The notes under the pieces are model-generated. The model had not been told where the DNA came from. It did no database searches and was given only the letters and a program-made list of their open reading frames with translations. Position numbers and translations under genes: made by a program. From Verrucomicrobia bacterium UBA3222 (GTDB lineage: Bacteria > Verrucomicrobiota > Verrucomicrobiia > Opitutales > UBA9783): DNA of 39,636 nucleotides. The stretch lies in the NCBI GenBank assembly GCA_002363035.1, contig DEWA01000021.1:1-39636 (forward strand). Direction: 5' to 3'. This document shows, piece by piece, positions 8,849-17,292 of this stretch; within the stretch, counting starts at the first letter, position 1, and each line of letters begins with the position of its first letter.

Positions 8849-9979
8849 TCACCTCACTACATGCAAACACTCGCAAATCACCACCGCCGCACCGACCCAC
8901 CAACAGATGCAATACGAAATCGTGATGCGTTCGCCGCTTGTTTTGAGTAAGCGATACGGTCCGAAAACGGTAAAAACGGTGCAAATCACGCCGACGATTG
9001 CGAAGATGGCGACGAAGGCGTTTGGGCACAGGAAATTAATGACGGTCGGGACAAAACAAATCACGATGCGCGCCGCCGATTTCGGCATATGCGTTCCGAG
9101 CGCATGCATCATGCCGACGGCGACACCGATGGCGGAGGTCGTAATTCCAAACACGGTTAAAAATTTCAGAAGCGTTTCAATCAAATCTGAACCCGACGCT
9201 TTACAAAGGAATTTTGTCAGTTCGCCGACGGACACCTGATGTACCTGCATTTGTTGAAAGAATTCGGGACTGCTTTCAAAAATTTTCGTTAATACGCACA
9301 CCGTCCATGAAAGATACACGGTCACAATAAGCAACAATCCGATAAAAATCGCGAAGCGTACCTTACCAACATCATGTTCCAGATAGGCATACACGTGCGG
9401 ACAGATCATTTGCATCACGAAAGAGCAGAAGATAACCGGCAGAAACGTCGGAATTTCGTTCCATTGCGGACTTGCAAGCAATAATTCCGACGGTACGTTG
9501 GAAAAACCGATGGTAAAAACGGAAGCCGAAATAATACCGACCAGCAACAGTACAAAAACGGAATTTAAGTTGGCAAAGACGGTCTCTTTTAAACAGAGGC
9601 ACAAAAATAGACCGATCCCGCAGGCAATCACAACGCCGTTGTAGTTTAAAGACCAATTTTTGCTGACAGTATCGGCAAGTCCCGAGAAATAGGCGGTTAA
9701 AACTGCGAATGATAAGCCATAAAAGCTTGCCGAAAGCATTCCGAAAGTCAGCTTGTCACCGTGTTTTTTTGCAATGTCCACCACCGAAGCGGGCGTTTGA
9801 TAAATTTCATTCAATCGAACAACCATCATGGAGGTATGGTAGCTGACGAACAGCATCAACAAAATCGTGACCGTCAACAATCCGATACCGATGTTAACCG
9901 AGGTCATCGGCAACGCCAACAGCCCGGCTCCGATGGACGTTCCGGCAACGAGTAATGACGAATGTAACATTTTTTTCAT
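8849..9979 (-). CDS. aromatic amino acid permease, HAAAP (TyrP/Mtr) family, copy F
   Basis: 376 residues, about 11 hydrophobic segments. The N-terminal GTSIGAGLLALPM (residues 14-26) is the family signature of H+-coupled aromatic amino acid importers of the inner membrane. Also present are the mid-protein VHQVSVGELTKFLC segment and a conserved ITTSAIGVAVGM helix. AAAGGAA lies 5 bases before the ATG, one of the best ribosome binding sites in the window. It is the last copy of the six-permease array, 328 bases after copy E with its own leader region, and 56 bases before the helicase gene. Substrate preference among Phe, Tyr and Trp cannot be read from sequence. Confidence 0.92.
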   Translation of the reverse strand: MKKMLHSSLLVAGTSIGAGLLALPMTSVNIGIGLLTVTILLMLFVSYHTSMMVVRLNEIYQTPASVVDIAKKHGDKLTFGMLSASFYGLSFAVLTAYFSGLADTVSKNWSLNYNGVVIACGIGLFLCLCLKETVFANLNSVFVLLLVGIISASVFTIGFSNVPSELLLASPQWNEIPTFLPVIFCSFVMQMICPHVYAYLEHDVGKVRFAIFIGLLLIVTVYLSWTVCVLTKIFESSPEFFQQMQVHQVSVGELTKFLCKASGSDLIETLLKFLTVFGITTSAIGVAVGMMHALGTHMPKSAARIVICFVPTVINFLCPNAFVAIFAIVGVICTVFTVFGPYRLLKTSGERITISYCICWWVGAAVVICECLHVVR

Positions 9980-10307
9980 AGTATTTCCTTTTGCTTAAAA
10001 AAATAAAAAGATGTGGTTGGAAGGTTCTTCTGCGCTTAGCGCAAAACCAAAACCAAAGAAGAAATAATAATGCCTCCTTCGGAGACAATACGATCCCACT
10101 CGCCCGGTAATAACGGCGACCGATTGGAGAAATTCGCTATATTCTCTGTCTCCATGAGATCGACAACCTTGATGCTACACAAAAAAAGAACGAATGCAAG
10201 CTTTTTTCAACAAATTTTCGAACAAAAGCTGAAAATCCTTCCAAAAATCGCCACGGAAACAGCAATCACGCGGAATCAACCTCCGTACAAAACGGGCGGA
10301 AAGAAAT
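9980..10307 (-). promoter_or_regulatory. leader region of permease F with hairpin and aromatic-rich leader ORF
   Basis: This 328-base gap holds no full gene. On the minus strand TTCTTCT (10057-10063) pairs with AGAAGAA (10025-10031), and inside it GCGC-TAA-GCGC forms a second stem. The pairing bases are Phe codons of a small ORF at 9995-10099. A U-rich run (ATCTTTTTATTTTTTT) follows just before the permease ribosome binding site. Upstream, TGGAGA and TCTCCA can form another stem. The arrangement resembles an attenuator but no canonical terminator (GC stem directly followed by a U run) is present. Confidence 0.4.
9995..10099 (-). CDS. putative aromatic-rich leader peptide upstream of permease F
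   Basis: 34 codons from GTG 10099 to TAA 9997-9995, ending 15 bases before the permease ATG. Residues 10-19 read HYYFFFGFGF, a cluster of eight aromatics if His is excluded as non-stall. A sibling frame starting TTG at 10088 also gives a run with LLWFWF, so the local U-rich composition alone produces aromatic codons and the true frame is unsure. No Shine-Dalgarno sequence precedes this GTG. Reported as a candidate regulatory peptide only. Confidence 0.25.
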   Translation of the reverse strand: MGSYCLRRRHYYFFFGFGFALSAEEPSNHIFLFF

Positions 10308-11435
10308 TTACAAAAACGCCTGTCCCAACTCGCAGGCGACAATAATGATGCCAAAAACACAACAAATCAAACCGCCGAAAGAACCTTTCCCCGTCTGCTT
10401 TTTGATGAGATAATACGGTACAAAAATCATAAAAACCGTTGCAATCGCTCCCGAAAACGCAAAAACGCGGACAAACATATCCTGCGAAATAAAGTTTAGA
10501 ACGGCAGGCACAAGACAGACGACAAAACGCGCCGCCGTTTTTGGCAACAAGACCTGCAACGACTGCAACAGACCGATAGCAAAACCGATGGCGGATGTCA
10601 TGATGGATAACAGCGTCAGAATCTTTAAGAGGGTACCGATAAACGGATACGGCGACGTATCGCAGAGGAAGCCGATCAATTCCCCAACGGAGATTTCATG
10701 CGCACGCAGGCGCTGCAAAAATTCCGTATCGTGAGCCGTAATGTTTTTCAGAACACACACAACCCACAGCATATAAATAATTCCCGGAACGGAAATTCCG
10801 AGGATCAAAGCGCGACTGATTTTTTTCCGATCGCCCGCCAAATCACCATAGATACGCGGACAAATTGTTTGCATAATAAAGGACGTAAAAATGATGGGCA
10901 AAAATCCCGGAAGTTCACGCCAACGGGTTTCGGTTTGAATTCTCACCTGCGGATATGCCGCTCCGACGTAGATAATTGCCATTAAAATCGCCGCAAGCAA
11001 AACGCATACGAACGAAGAATTTAAGTCGGCGAACCGCTTGGCGTTCAAACTTAAAATACCGAACAGACCACAGGCGCTCAGGCAGACGATTGTTTCATAA
11101 CGGAACGAACAAAAACGACTGAACGTATCGGAAAAGCACGAAAAGTATCCCGTCAGAAGGCTGAAAGACAGCAAATAAATGCTGGTTAACGTAAGGACAA
11201 AAAGCCGTTTTCCCGTGTAACTGCGACAAATAACGTCCATCGACGCCGGTGATTTATACAGTTCATTTAATTCCACCGCCATCATGGAGGAACGATAAGC
11301 AATGAAAACGCACAATGCCGCCAATGTAAGCAACAACCTGAAGTCCAAATTACACCCCGAGAGCGGCAACGCCAAAAAACCCGCTCCGATGGATGTTCCG
11401 ACAATCAGCAATGTTGCGTGGATAAAACGCCTCAC
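10308..11435 (-). CDS. aromatic amino acid permease, HAAAP family, copy E
   Basis: 375 residues from GTG 11435. This start aligns VRRFIH with the MKKLIH-type N-termini of the other copies. A TTG at 11519 would add 28 polar residues; it has GGAAG 8 bases upstream and sits next to the stop of copy D, so it cannot be excluded. The signature GTSIGAGFLALPL is at the N-terminus. LRAHEISVGELIGFLC and a TSAIGFAIGLLQSLQ helix follow, with about 11 membrane segments. It is most similar to copy D (both have ALPLSG and LAAILM/LAAILL stretches), suggesting a late duplication. Confidence 0.9.
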   Translation of the reverse strand: MRRFIHATLLIVGTSIGAGFLALPLSGCNLDFRLLLTLAALCVFIAYRSSMMAVELNELYKSPASMDVICRSYTGKRLFVLTLTSIYLLSFSLLTGYFSCFSDTFSRFCSFRYETIVCLSACGLFGILSLNAKRFADLNSSFVCVLLAAILMAIIYVGAAYPQVRIQTETRWRELPGFLPIIFTSFIMQTICPRIYGDLAGDRKKISRALILGISVPGIIYMLWVVCVLKNITAHDTEFLQRLRAHEISVGELIGFLCDTSPYPFIGTLLKILTLLSIMTSAIGFAIGLLQSLQVLLPKTAARFVVCLVPAVLNFISQDMFVRVFAFSGAIATVFMIFVPYYLIKKQTGKGSFGGLICCVFGIIIVACELGQAFL

Positions 11436-11523
11436 ACCGCCAAGGTAACGGGGCACCCGATGATAAGGCAAACATTTATTCCCGCGGACAACAATAGCGT
11501 TCGACGCCTTTTGCTTCAATACA

Positions 11524-12648
11524 TCACTTCCATTCGTACAAAATTTCGCAAATCACAACCGTCAGACCGAACAGGAAGCAAAACAATCCGCTTAAAGAGT
11601 GCTGTTTCATATGGCGCACCGTCAGATAATACGGTACGAAAATCGTAAAAACTGCCGAAATCATCCCGATAAACGTTAAAATGTGGATAAACAGGTTTGG
11701 CGCAAAAAGATTGATAACGGCAGGGAGGAAGCAGATAAAGAAACGCGCCAACGGTTTCGGTAACAAATTTTGCAACGATTGCAACAAACCGATACCGTAA
11801 CCGATGGCGGACGTTACAACCCCGAGTGCGGTAACCGTTTTTAAAACCGCACCGACGGAAGCGTACGGCAACCTGTCGCACAGGAAGGCAATCAGTTCGC
11901 CGACGGAAACCGCATGCGCCCGCAAGCGTTGCCAAAAAATCGGGTCTTCGGAAGCCGTTTTCAGTACGCAAATCATCCACAACGCGTAAATCATCCCCGG
12001 AATCAAACACCCGAGAAACAACGCGCGACGGACGGTTTTTTTCTGACCGTTTAAATTCTTATAAATATAAGGGCAGACGGTTTGCATGGTGAAGGAGGCG
12101 AACAAAATCGGCAAAAAACACGGCAATTCCCGAAGGTTTGTTTGTGTTTCGATCGTTCCCGACGAACAGGAAATGGAAATCTGCAAAAGAATGAGCAAAA
12201 TTGCCGCCAGAAACGCAAATACGAACAAAGAATTTAAATTCGAAAAAAGGCGCGTTCGGAGGCTTAAAATAAGAAACAATCCGCAGGCACTCGCGATAAT
12301 GCCGATTGGACGATTGACGGGCAAAAACGCACAAAGCATATCGGAAAAACAGGCAAAGTAACCCGTCAGGAAGCTCAGCGAAAGCAAATATAAACTTGTT
12401 AAGGCGACGACAAAAATCCAACGCCCGACATGCACGCGACACAATTCATCCAACGATGCCGACGATTGATAAAATTCGTTTAAATCGACCGCCATGACGG
12501 AAGAACGGTACGTGACAAATATGCAGATGAGCGTTGCCGAAACAATCAGCGGCACATTCAAATGCGCACCCGACAACGGCAGTGCCAAAAATCCCGCACC
12601 GATGGCGGTTCCAATCACCAAAGCCGTCGCGTGGATAAAAGATTTCAC
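11524..12648 (-). CDS. aromatic amino acid permease, HAAAP family, copy D
   Basis: 374 residues from GTG 12648, where VKSFIH aligns with the start of its paralogues. An upstream TTG at 12693 would add 15 residues and is preceded by GGTGA inside a palindrome. The N-terminal GTAIGAGFLALPL, LRAHAVSVGELIAFLC and TSAIGYGIGLLQSLQ are family motifs of inner-membrane aromatic amino acid/proton symporters. It is first of the D-E pair, downstream of the toxin-antitoxin genes, and has its own promoter candidate, so it may be a separate transcription unit from copies A-C. Confidence 0.9.
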   Translation of the reverse strand: MKSFIHATALVIGTAIGAGFLALPLSGAHLNVPLIVSATLICIFVTYRSSVMAVDLNEFYQSSASLDELCRVHVGRWIFVVALTSLYLLSLSFLTGYFACFSDMLCAFLPVNRPIGIIASACGLFLILSLRTRLFSNLNSLFVFAFLAAILLILLQISISCSSGTIETQTNLRELPCFLPILFASFTMQTVCPYIYKNLNGQKKTVRRALFLGCLIPGMIYALWMICVLKTASEDPIFWQRLRAHAVSVGELIAFLCDRLPYASVGAVLKTVTALGVVTSAIGYGIGLLQSLQNLLPKPLARFFICFLPAVINLFAPNLFIHILTFIGMISAVFTIFVPYYLTVRHMKQHSLSGLFCFLFGLTVVICEILYEWK

Positions 12649-12693
12649 GATGCTACCGTAGAAAATCGGGCTTTGTAAAGCAAGGACGAACAA

Positions 12694-12740
12694 GTATATT
12701 CACCATATACGCTGTAAAACCGACATCGCAACTTTGTCAA
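12694..12740 (-). promoter_or_regulatory. promoter candidate with perfect dyad upstream of permease D
   Basis: On the minus strand an exact TTGACA (12735-12740) is followed after 17 bases by TTACAG (weak -10, 12712-12717). Around the expected start lies a perfect inverted repeat GTATAT-N5-ATATAC (12694-12710), suitable for a dimeric repressor or an mRNA hairpin. The -10 match is poor, so the promoter is tentative; the dyad itself is exact. Confidence 0.35.
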
Positions 12741-12838
12741 AATCGTCTTCCGAACACGACGGGGCTGGATTGAAACTTTTAAAATTCATTTCCGGCATTT
12801 GCGGCAACGCTCTTTGAGGAACGGAGTGGCGGAAGTGG

Positions 12839-13219
12839 TCAGCATAAACCTTGGAGTAACGGCACTCTTTCAACCGAGGCGGCGGTTACCAATGCCTTGT
12901 CGTAAGTCGCAAGCATTGCCTGCTTATCCATTGCCAGCCGTAAATAGGATGCATCGTAAAATGTTAAATGGTGCTTTTGCGCCAAACCATAAACATCCGA
13001 CCATTGGCAGGCTTCGATTGCAATCGACCCGAGCAGGATTTGAACCGAAGCCTTCAATGTTTCGGTCAGCGTGCCCTTCTTCTCTTTCCACAGAAGCACA
13101 TTTCCGACTTCGTACGGCAACAGCGACGGTGCCGACATTTCGAGCACACGGTCGAAAAAAGCATCATCCGAACGCTCAATCGCTTCGATGAGATATGAAG
13201 CGTCAATCACCGCTTGCAT
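12839..13219 (-). CDS. vapC: PIN-domain ribonuclease toxin (VapC-like)
   Basis: 126 residues, usual VapC length. PIN toxins cleave RNA, often tRNA, with Mg2+. The acidic residues are in place: D6 in VIDASYL, E37 in LLPYEVGNVL, D89 in LTFYDASYL and D107 in LATYDKAL. It overlaps the upstream antitoxin gene by 17 bases, the translational coupling typical of such pairs. The module interrupts the permease array between copies C and D. All catalytic residues are intact, so the toxin is likely active. Confidence 0.93.
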   Translation of the reverse strand: MQAVIDASYLIEAIERSDDAFFDRVLEMSAPSLLPYEVGNVLLWKEKKGTLTETLKASVQILLGSIAIEACQWSDVYGLAQKHHLTFYDASYLRLAMDKQAMLATYDKALVTAASVERVPLLQGLC

Positions 13220-13427
13220 AATCCCGACCTTTGCGGATCATGGCAACAATCTCTTCGCGCGTCATTTTTTCTTTGTTGTTTTTTATCAATGCCAAACGTA
13301 CCGCATCCATCGCTGGTACAACGGAATACTTTTGCCCTTTGTAAGTGAAAAAAATCGGCTTTTCGTCAACGTGTTTCAGCAAGTCATAGAGGTCTTTTCT
13401 GAGTGCCGTTGCAGTCATCATCTTCAT
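13203..13427 (-). CDS. Phd/YefM-like antitoxin
   Basis: 74 residues. The N-terminal MTATALRKDLYDLLKHVDE and the following IFFTYKGQKYSVVPAMD strand match the Phd/YefM DNA-binding fold. The C-terminal half (NNKEKMTREEIVAMIRKG) would wrap the toxin. It is the first gene of the pair, and its 3' end overlaps the PIN toxin start. A perfect 14-bp palindrome lies between the promoter boxes just upstream, as expected for autoregulation by the antitoxin-toxin complex. Confidence 0.88.
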   Translation of the reverse strand: MKMMTATALRKDLYDLLKHVDEKPIFFTYKGQKYSVVPAMDAVRLALIKNNKEKMTREEIVAMIRKGRDYASGD

Positions 13428-13433
13428 GTTATC

Positions 13434-13462
13434 AGTATCCGTAAAAACGTACGTTTTCGCAA
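13434..13462 (-). promoter_or_regulatory. toxin-antitoxin promoter with palindromic operator
   Basis: On the minus strand TTGCGA (13457-13462), a 17-base spacer and GATACT (13434-13439) form a promoter 7 bases before the antitoxin ATG. The spacer carries the perfect palindrome AAAACGTACGTTTT (13444-13457). An operator in the spacer fits autorepression. The palindrome is seen directly; its function is inferred from known Phd-type operons. Confidence 0.6.
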
Positions 13463-13674
13463 GCTGAAAAAGATGCTATTCCGCAATATACCTGAGGGTT
13501 TTCTGTTTTTCCCCGTATGCGATGCCGAACAGGGAATTAACAACTTTTCCCGGGAACAGGTAATTGTTGAACTCCTGCCATGCCACGTTCCCACTGAAAA
13601 CCGAAGAAACTTTGGAGACGGTTTCGTTCCAAAGAGGAAAAGTACATTTCCCGTACTTTGCCCCTATCAACCAT
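13463..13674. other. intergenic stretch between antitoxin and permease C, no supported gene
   Basis: A 64-codon minus-strand frame (13476-13670) fills most of it. It ends in YGEKQKTLRYIAE and has no recognised domain, no good start site and no signal peptide. I do not call it a gene. Its open frame could be a relic of the event that brought the toxin-antitoxin pair into the array. Confidence 0.3.
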
Positions 13675-14802
13675 TTAACACAACACCGACCATAATTCGC
13701 AGATTACGACCACCAGACCGCCGACAAAGCACAACCGATGCGGAAGCGTTTTTTGCACCCCCATCGGCTTCAACAGTTTATAGGGAACCAAAATCGCCAA
13801 AATCGCCAGCATCATACCGCCGAAGGATAAGACCTTCAAAAACGCCTCGGCGACGGTCAGATTGATGAGGACGGGAACGAAACAAAGGACACACTGTGCG
13901 ACGGTTTTCGGCAAAAATGCCTGCAACGGTTGAAGCAATCCCGCCGCAACACCGATGGTGGATGTCAGAACCGCAAACAGTGTAAGCAACTTCAAAAACA
14001 CGCCCATGGTCGGAAGGCTCGAAGATTCGCAAAGGAACCGTATCAATTCGCCGACGGGTACTTTATGTGCCTGTAACCGTTGATAAAAAGCACCGTCGCA
14101 CGCCGCGGCGGTTTTCAGGCAACACAACGTCCACAGAAGGTAAATCACCGCCGGGATCAATAACCCGATGCAAAACGAAAGCTTCAAGCGCTTTAAATCA
14201 TTGCGCAGATAAAAACAAAAGTACGCGCAGGAGCCTTGAATACCGAAAGACGTAAAAAGAATAGGTACCGCTTTGAGCCATTCGTCTGTCCGAAAAGGCA
14301 CATCCTCCGCAACGGTTTCGGGCATATGTCGGATAGAAACGACGGCAACGGCAATCACCGCCAGCAGGATAACGACGAAAACGGAATTTAAGTCCGAGAA
14401 TAAGCGCGTTTTCAGGTTTAAAAACAAAAATAAACCGCAACCGCACAGTATAATCGAGGGCGTTTTTCCAAGGCGCGAACAGGTCGTCATCGTATCCGCC
14501 ATGCAGGAAAAGTAGACCGTCAGCAATCCGAAAAAAAGCAGGTAAAAACTGCTTAACGTCACCGCGAACAACATTTTTCCACCGTATTGTCGGCTCAATT
14601 CCACAATCGACGCCGGCGTTTTGTGAGCGATGTTCAGTTGGGTAGTCATACAGGATGATTGGTATGCCAGCCACACCATGATCGCAATCATGATGCCGAA
14701 CGACACCATACCGAGGTTCACAACGGTCATCGGAAGCGCAATCAACCCCGCACCGATGGAGGTTCCGGTCACCAAAAAAATCGCATGAATTAACTTTTGC
14801 AT
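13675..14802 (-). CDS. aromatic amino acid permease, HAAAP family, copy C
   Basis: 375 residues from ATG 14802 (GAGG directly upstream). The N-terminal GTSIGAGLIALPM, the central LQAHKVPVGELIRFLC (Pro replaces the Ser seen in the other copies) and the LTSTIGVAAGLLQPLQ helix identify the family. About 11 membrane segments are visible. It is third in the A-B-C unit, 44 bases after copy B. The Thr-Ile of STIG is shared with copy A, against SAIG/SAVG in B, D, E and F. Confidence 0.92.
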   Translation of the reverse strand: MQKLIHAIFLVTGTSIGAGLIALPMTVVNLGMVSFGIMIAIMVWLAYQSSCMTTQLNIAHKTPASIVELSRQYGGKMLFAVTLSSFYLLFFGLLTVYFSCMADTMTTCSRLGKTPSIILCGCGLFLFLNLKTRLFSDLNSVFVVILLAVIAVAVVSIRHMPETVAEDVPFRTDEWLKAVPILFTSFGIQGSCAYFCFYLRNDLKRLKLSFCIGLLIPAVIYLLWTLCCLKTAAACDGAFYQRLQAHKVPVGELIRFLCESSSLPTMGVFLKLLTLFAVLTSTIGVAAGLLQPLQAFLPKTVAQCVLCFVPVLINLTVAEAFLKVLSFGGMMLAILAILVPYKLLKPMGVQKTLPHRLCFVGGLVVVICELWSVLC

Positions 14803-14846
14803 CCTCGTACTCTCATAAGTCGGTCAAAAAACGCATCCGATTGCTT

Positions 14847-15971
14847 TCAAAACAATTGTTTCAATTCACACAGCACCACGACGATGCCAAACAGGAAGCA
14901 AACATGTTCACCGACAGTTAGTTTTTGTCCCTGTTTTTTTAGTAAATAATACGGCATGAAAAATACAAAAACCGTCGCCACCATACCGCCGAAGGAGAGA
15001 ATTTTCAAAAAAACGTCGGAAATCGTCAAATTGATCACAACCGGAACGATACAAACCAAAAGACGCGCCAACTTATCCGACAGCAACTCCTTCATGGATT
15101 GAAGCAAGCCGATTGCAATTCCGACGGCGGAGGTTATGACCGCAAGCAGAGTAAGTGTTTTCAAGAAAAATCCCAACGATTTATAATGCGAACAATCACA
15201 CAGAAAGGCAATCAGTTCCCCGACGGACACTTCATGCGCCTGCAAACGTTGATAAAAAACCGCATCGTTTGACGCAATCGTATTTAACACGCACGCAATC
15301 CACGCAATATAAACGACGGCAGGAAGCAGAATGCCGATGAAAAACGCCAAACGGATTTTTCGTTTATCTCCGTCGAGGTATCCGTAAATCGTATGGCAGA
15401 CGTTTTGCACGCCGAAAGAGGTAAAAATGACCGGTAAGAACGCGAGCAGGTCATTAAACTTCACGGAACCGCCGGAAATCATACCGTGCCCGTCGGTGCG
15501 CGTCTGAAAAATCGCAATCGCAATCACGACTATCAGAAGACCGACAAAGATCGTGTTTAATTGCGAAAAGACACGTGTTTTTAAGCTCAGAAGTCCCAAT
15601 AAACCGAGACCGCAAACCAAAACGCCCGTTGTTTGCCCGAAATGACAAAAAGTCTTAATGGTATCCGAAACGCAGGAAAAATAGACCGTCAACAGACTGA
15701 ACGAAAGCAGATAAAAACTCGCCATCGTGATTCCGAACGCTTTTTTCCCCGAATAAACCTCGCTGAGTTGTACAATCGACGACGGCGTCCGATGCAGCGC
15801 ATTCAAATCAACGGTCATCATCGACGATCGCCAGGCAATGTACACCATAGCGGCAATAATAATCGCCGAGAGCGATATTCCCAAGTGCACCGCCAGCATC
15901 GGCAACGCAACCAATCCGGCACCGACACAGGTACCGAAGATGAGACATACGGAGTGAATGAGTTTTTTCAT
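14847..15971 (-). CDS. aromatic amino acid permease, HAAAP family, copy B
   Basis: 374 residues. The N-terminus MKKLIHSVCLIFGTCVGAGLVALPM carries the family signature with Cys in place of Ser. LQAHEVSVGELIAFLC and TSAVGIAIGLLQSMK follow. It starts 6 bases after the stop of copy A, so the two are surely co-transcribed and possibly translationally coupled. Eleven hydrophobic segments are expected for this inner-membrane proton-coupled importer. Confidence 0.92.
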   Translation of the reverse strand: MKKLIHSVCLIFGTCVGAGLVALPMLAVHLGISLSAIIIAAMVYIAWRSSMMTVDLNALHRTPSSIVQLSEVYSGKKAFGITMASFYLLSFSLLTVYFSCVSDTIKTFCHFGQTTGVLVCGLGLLGLLSLKTRVFSQLNTIFVGLLIVVIAIAIFQTRTDGHGMISGGSVKFNDLLAFLPVIFTSFGVQNVCHTIYGYLDGDKRKIRLAFFIGILLPAVVYIAWIACVLNTIASNDAVFYQRLQAHEVSVGELIAFLCDCSHYKSLGFFLKTLTLLAVITSAVGIAIGLLQSMKELLSDKLARLLVCIVPVVINLTISDVFLKILSFGGMVATVFVFFMPYYLLKKQGQKLTVGEHVCFLFGIVVVLCELKQLF

Positions 15972-15977
15972 AAGACT

Positions 15978-17105
15978 TTAAAAAAATTGCTTCAATTCGC
16001 ACAGAACAATCGCAACGCCGAACGCCAAACAGATGCTGTCGCTCGCTCGGTGTTTCTTTTCTTTCCACAGCAGGTAATACGGTACGAAGATGGCGAAAAT
16101 CGCCAGCATCATGCCCCCGAAAGACAAGACCTTCATGAAGGCATCGCGAATGGTCAAATTGATGAGCACCGGAATGAAACAAAGAACGATCTTCGAGACA
16201 TTTTTCGACAAAAACGACTGCAACGGTTGCAACAATCCGACGGCAATCCCGATGGTCGAAGTGATGACGGCAAACAGCGTAAGAACTTTCAAAAACACAC
16301 CCAATGCCGGATGATGCGAAGACGTACAAAGAAATTGGATCAATTCTCCGACGGACACCTGATGCGCCTGCAGACGTTGATAAAATTCGGCATCGTGCGT
16401 CGCAACGTTTTTCAGTACGCAGAAAATCCACAACGTATAAATCACCGCCGGGATGATGACACCCAAAACAGCCGCTTTGGAAATTTTCTTTCGGTCATTA
16501 TCCAAGTACGAACAGACATAAGAACACAGCACCTGCATGCCGAACGAAGTGAAAATCGTCGGCAGGAACACGGACAATTCGGTTAATTGCAGGTGCGTTT
16601 CCGTTTTTGACGATACACCGTTCGGATTACCGCACACATGCACGACGGCGATACCGATAAAGAGGAGCAAAATCGAAACACAGACCGAATTGATTTTCGA
16701 AAAAATGTTATTCCGCAAGTTCACCAATGCCAATAATCCGATTCCGCAGAGCACAATGACCGTACGCGAAGGAACGTTGCAAAACGTACCGATCGTATCC
16801 GCCAGGCACGAAAAATAAGCTGTCAGCAACCCGAATAACAGCAAACAATAGCTGCTCAGAGTAATGAAGAATGTCGCGCGCCCGGCATGTTCGCGGCTCA
16901 TTTCAACAATCGATAAAAAAGACCGATACCGTATATTCACGTCCACCGGCATCATAAATGACCGATATCCGATAAACAGCATTAAAGCCACCAGTCCCGT
17001 TACAAGCGGTAATCCCAAATTTACCGCAACCATCGGCAACGCAACGATACCGACCCCGATCGACGTACCTGCTATCAGCAAGGTAATATGTATTATTTTT
17101 TTCAT
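15978..17105 (-). CDS. aromatic amino acid permease, HAAAP family, copy A (first of array)
   Basis: 375 residues from ATG 17105. An in-frame start at 17192 would add 29 residues that no paralogue has. GTSIGVGIVALPM is at the N-terminus (Val replaces the usual Ala after the second Gly). LQAHQVSVGELIQFLC and TSTIGIAVGLLQPLQ follow. It is the first gene of the A-B-C unit, behind a 97-base gap from a 27-codon aromatic-rich leader ORF with its own promoter. Only a distant AAAGG (about 15 bases) precedes the ATG. Confidence 0.92.
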   Translation of the reverse strand: MKKIIHITLLIAGTSIGVGIVALPMVAVNLGLPLVTGLVALMLFIGYRSFMMPVDVNIRYRSFLSIVEMSREHAGRATFFITLSSYCLLLFGLLTAYFSCLADTIGTFCNVPSRTVIVLCGIGLLALVNLRNNIFSKINSVCVSILLLFIGIAVVHVCGNPNGVSSKTETHLQLTELSVFLPTIFTSFGMQVLCSYVCSYLDNDRKKISKAAVLGVIIPAVIYTLWIFCVLKNVATHDAEFYQRLQAHQVSVGELIQFLCTSSHHPALGVFLKVLTLFAVITSTIGIAVGLLQPLQSFLSKNVSKIVLCFIPVLINLTIRDAFMKVLSFGGMMLAIFAIFVPYYLLWKEKKHRASDSICLAFGVAIVLCELKQFF

Positions 17106-17201
17106 TATTTTTTTATTGTTTATCCTTTGACCTGCTCGAACCGAAACCGCTCCGAGACAATTCAAAAAGAAAGATTTACAAGGGAAATTCAACGGTACGG
17201 C

Positions 17202-17285
17202 TTAACGCCACCCGTAGAAATAATATGAGGTCGCCGCAAAAAATCGCGACGCTTTCGTAAATCGAATAAAATTAAACGACCTCAC
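17202..17285 (-). CDS. putative 27-residue aromatic-rich leader peptide of the permease A-B-C unit
   Basis: GTG 17285 to TAA 17204-17202, 27 codons. Ten residues are aromatic: F4, F6, F9, F15, F16, Y21, Y22, F23, Y24, W26, ending YYFYGWR-stop. This composition, just before genes importing these amino acids, is what a transcription-attenuation leader would look like. AAGGAG sits only one base before the GTG, too close to act. The predicted transcription start falls at about 17286, so translation would be leaderless. Codons 18-20 overlap one arm of an inverted repeat whose other arm is the ORF start. T-rich DNA favours Phe/Tyr codons, so chance is possible. Confidence 0.4.
   Translation of the reverse strand: MRSFNFIRFTKASRFFAATSYYFYGWR
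17225..17285 (-). promoter_or_regulatory. mutually exclusive hairpins overlapping the aromatic leader ORF
   Basis: GTGAGGTCG (17277-17285) can pair with CGACCTCAT (17225-17233), eight Watson-Crick pairs plus one G-U. The second arm also overlaps GCGAC, which can pair with a nearer GTCGC. Both structures cannot form together. A ribosome on the leader would disrupt the long-range stem first. No intrinsic terminator is evident further downstream; CTCGGA/TTCGAG can form a weak stem before the permease ATG. Confidence 0.35.
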
Positions 17286-17292
17286 ACTCCTT

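Noticed and set aside
12825-12838. AGTGGCGGAAGTGG resembling the 5' part of a tRNA-Leu
   Set aside because: Only 14 bases, with no downstream cloverleaf; mentioned only with the other tRNA-like sequence.
13476-13670. 64-codon minus-strand frame between antitoxin and permease C
   Set aside because: No recognisable family, start context or signal; kept only as an intergenic note.
13071-13865. Long plus-strand frame across the toxin-antitoxin and permease C region
   Set aside because: It is antisense to three well supported genes and has no domain.
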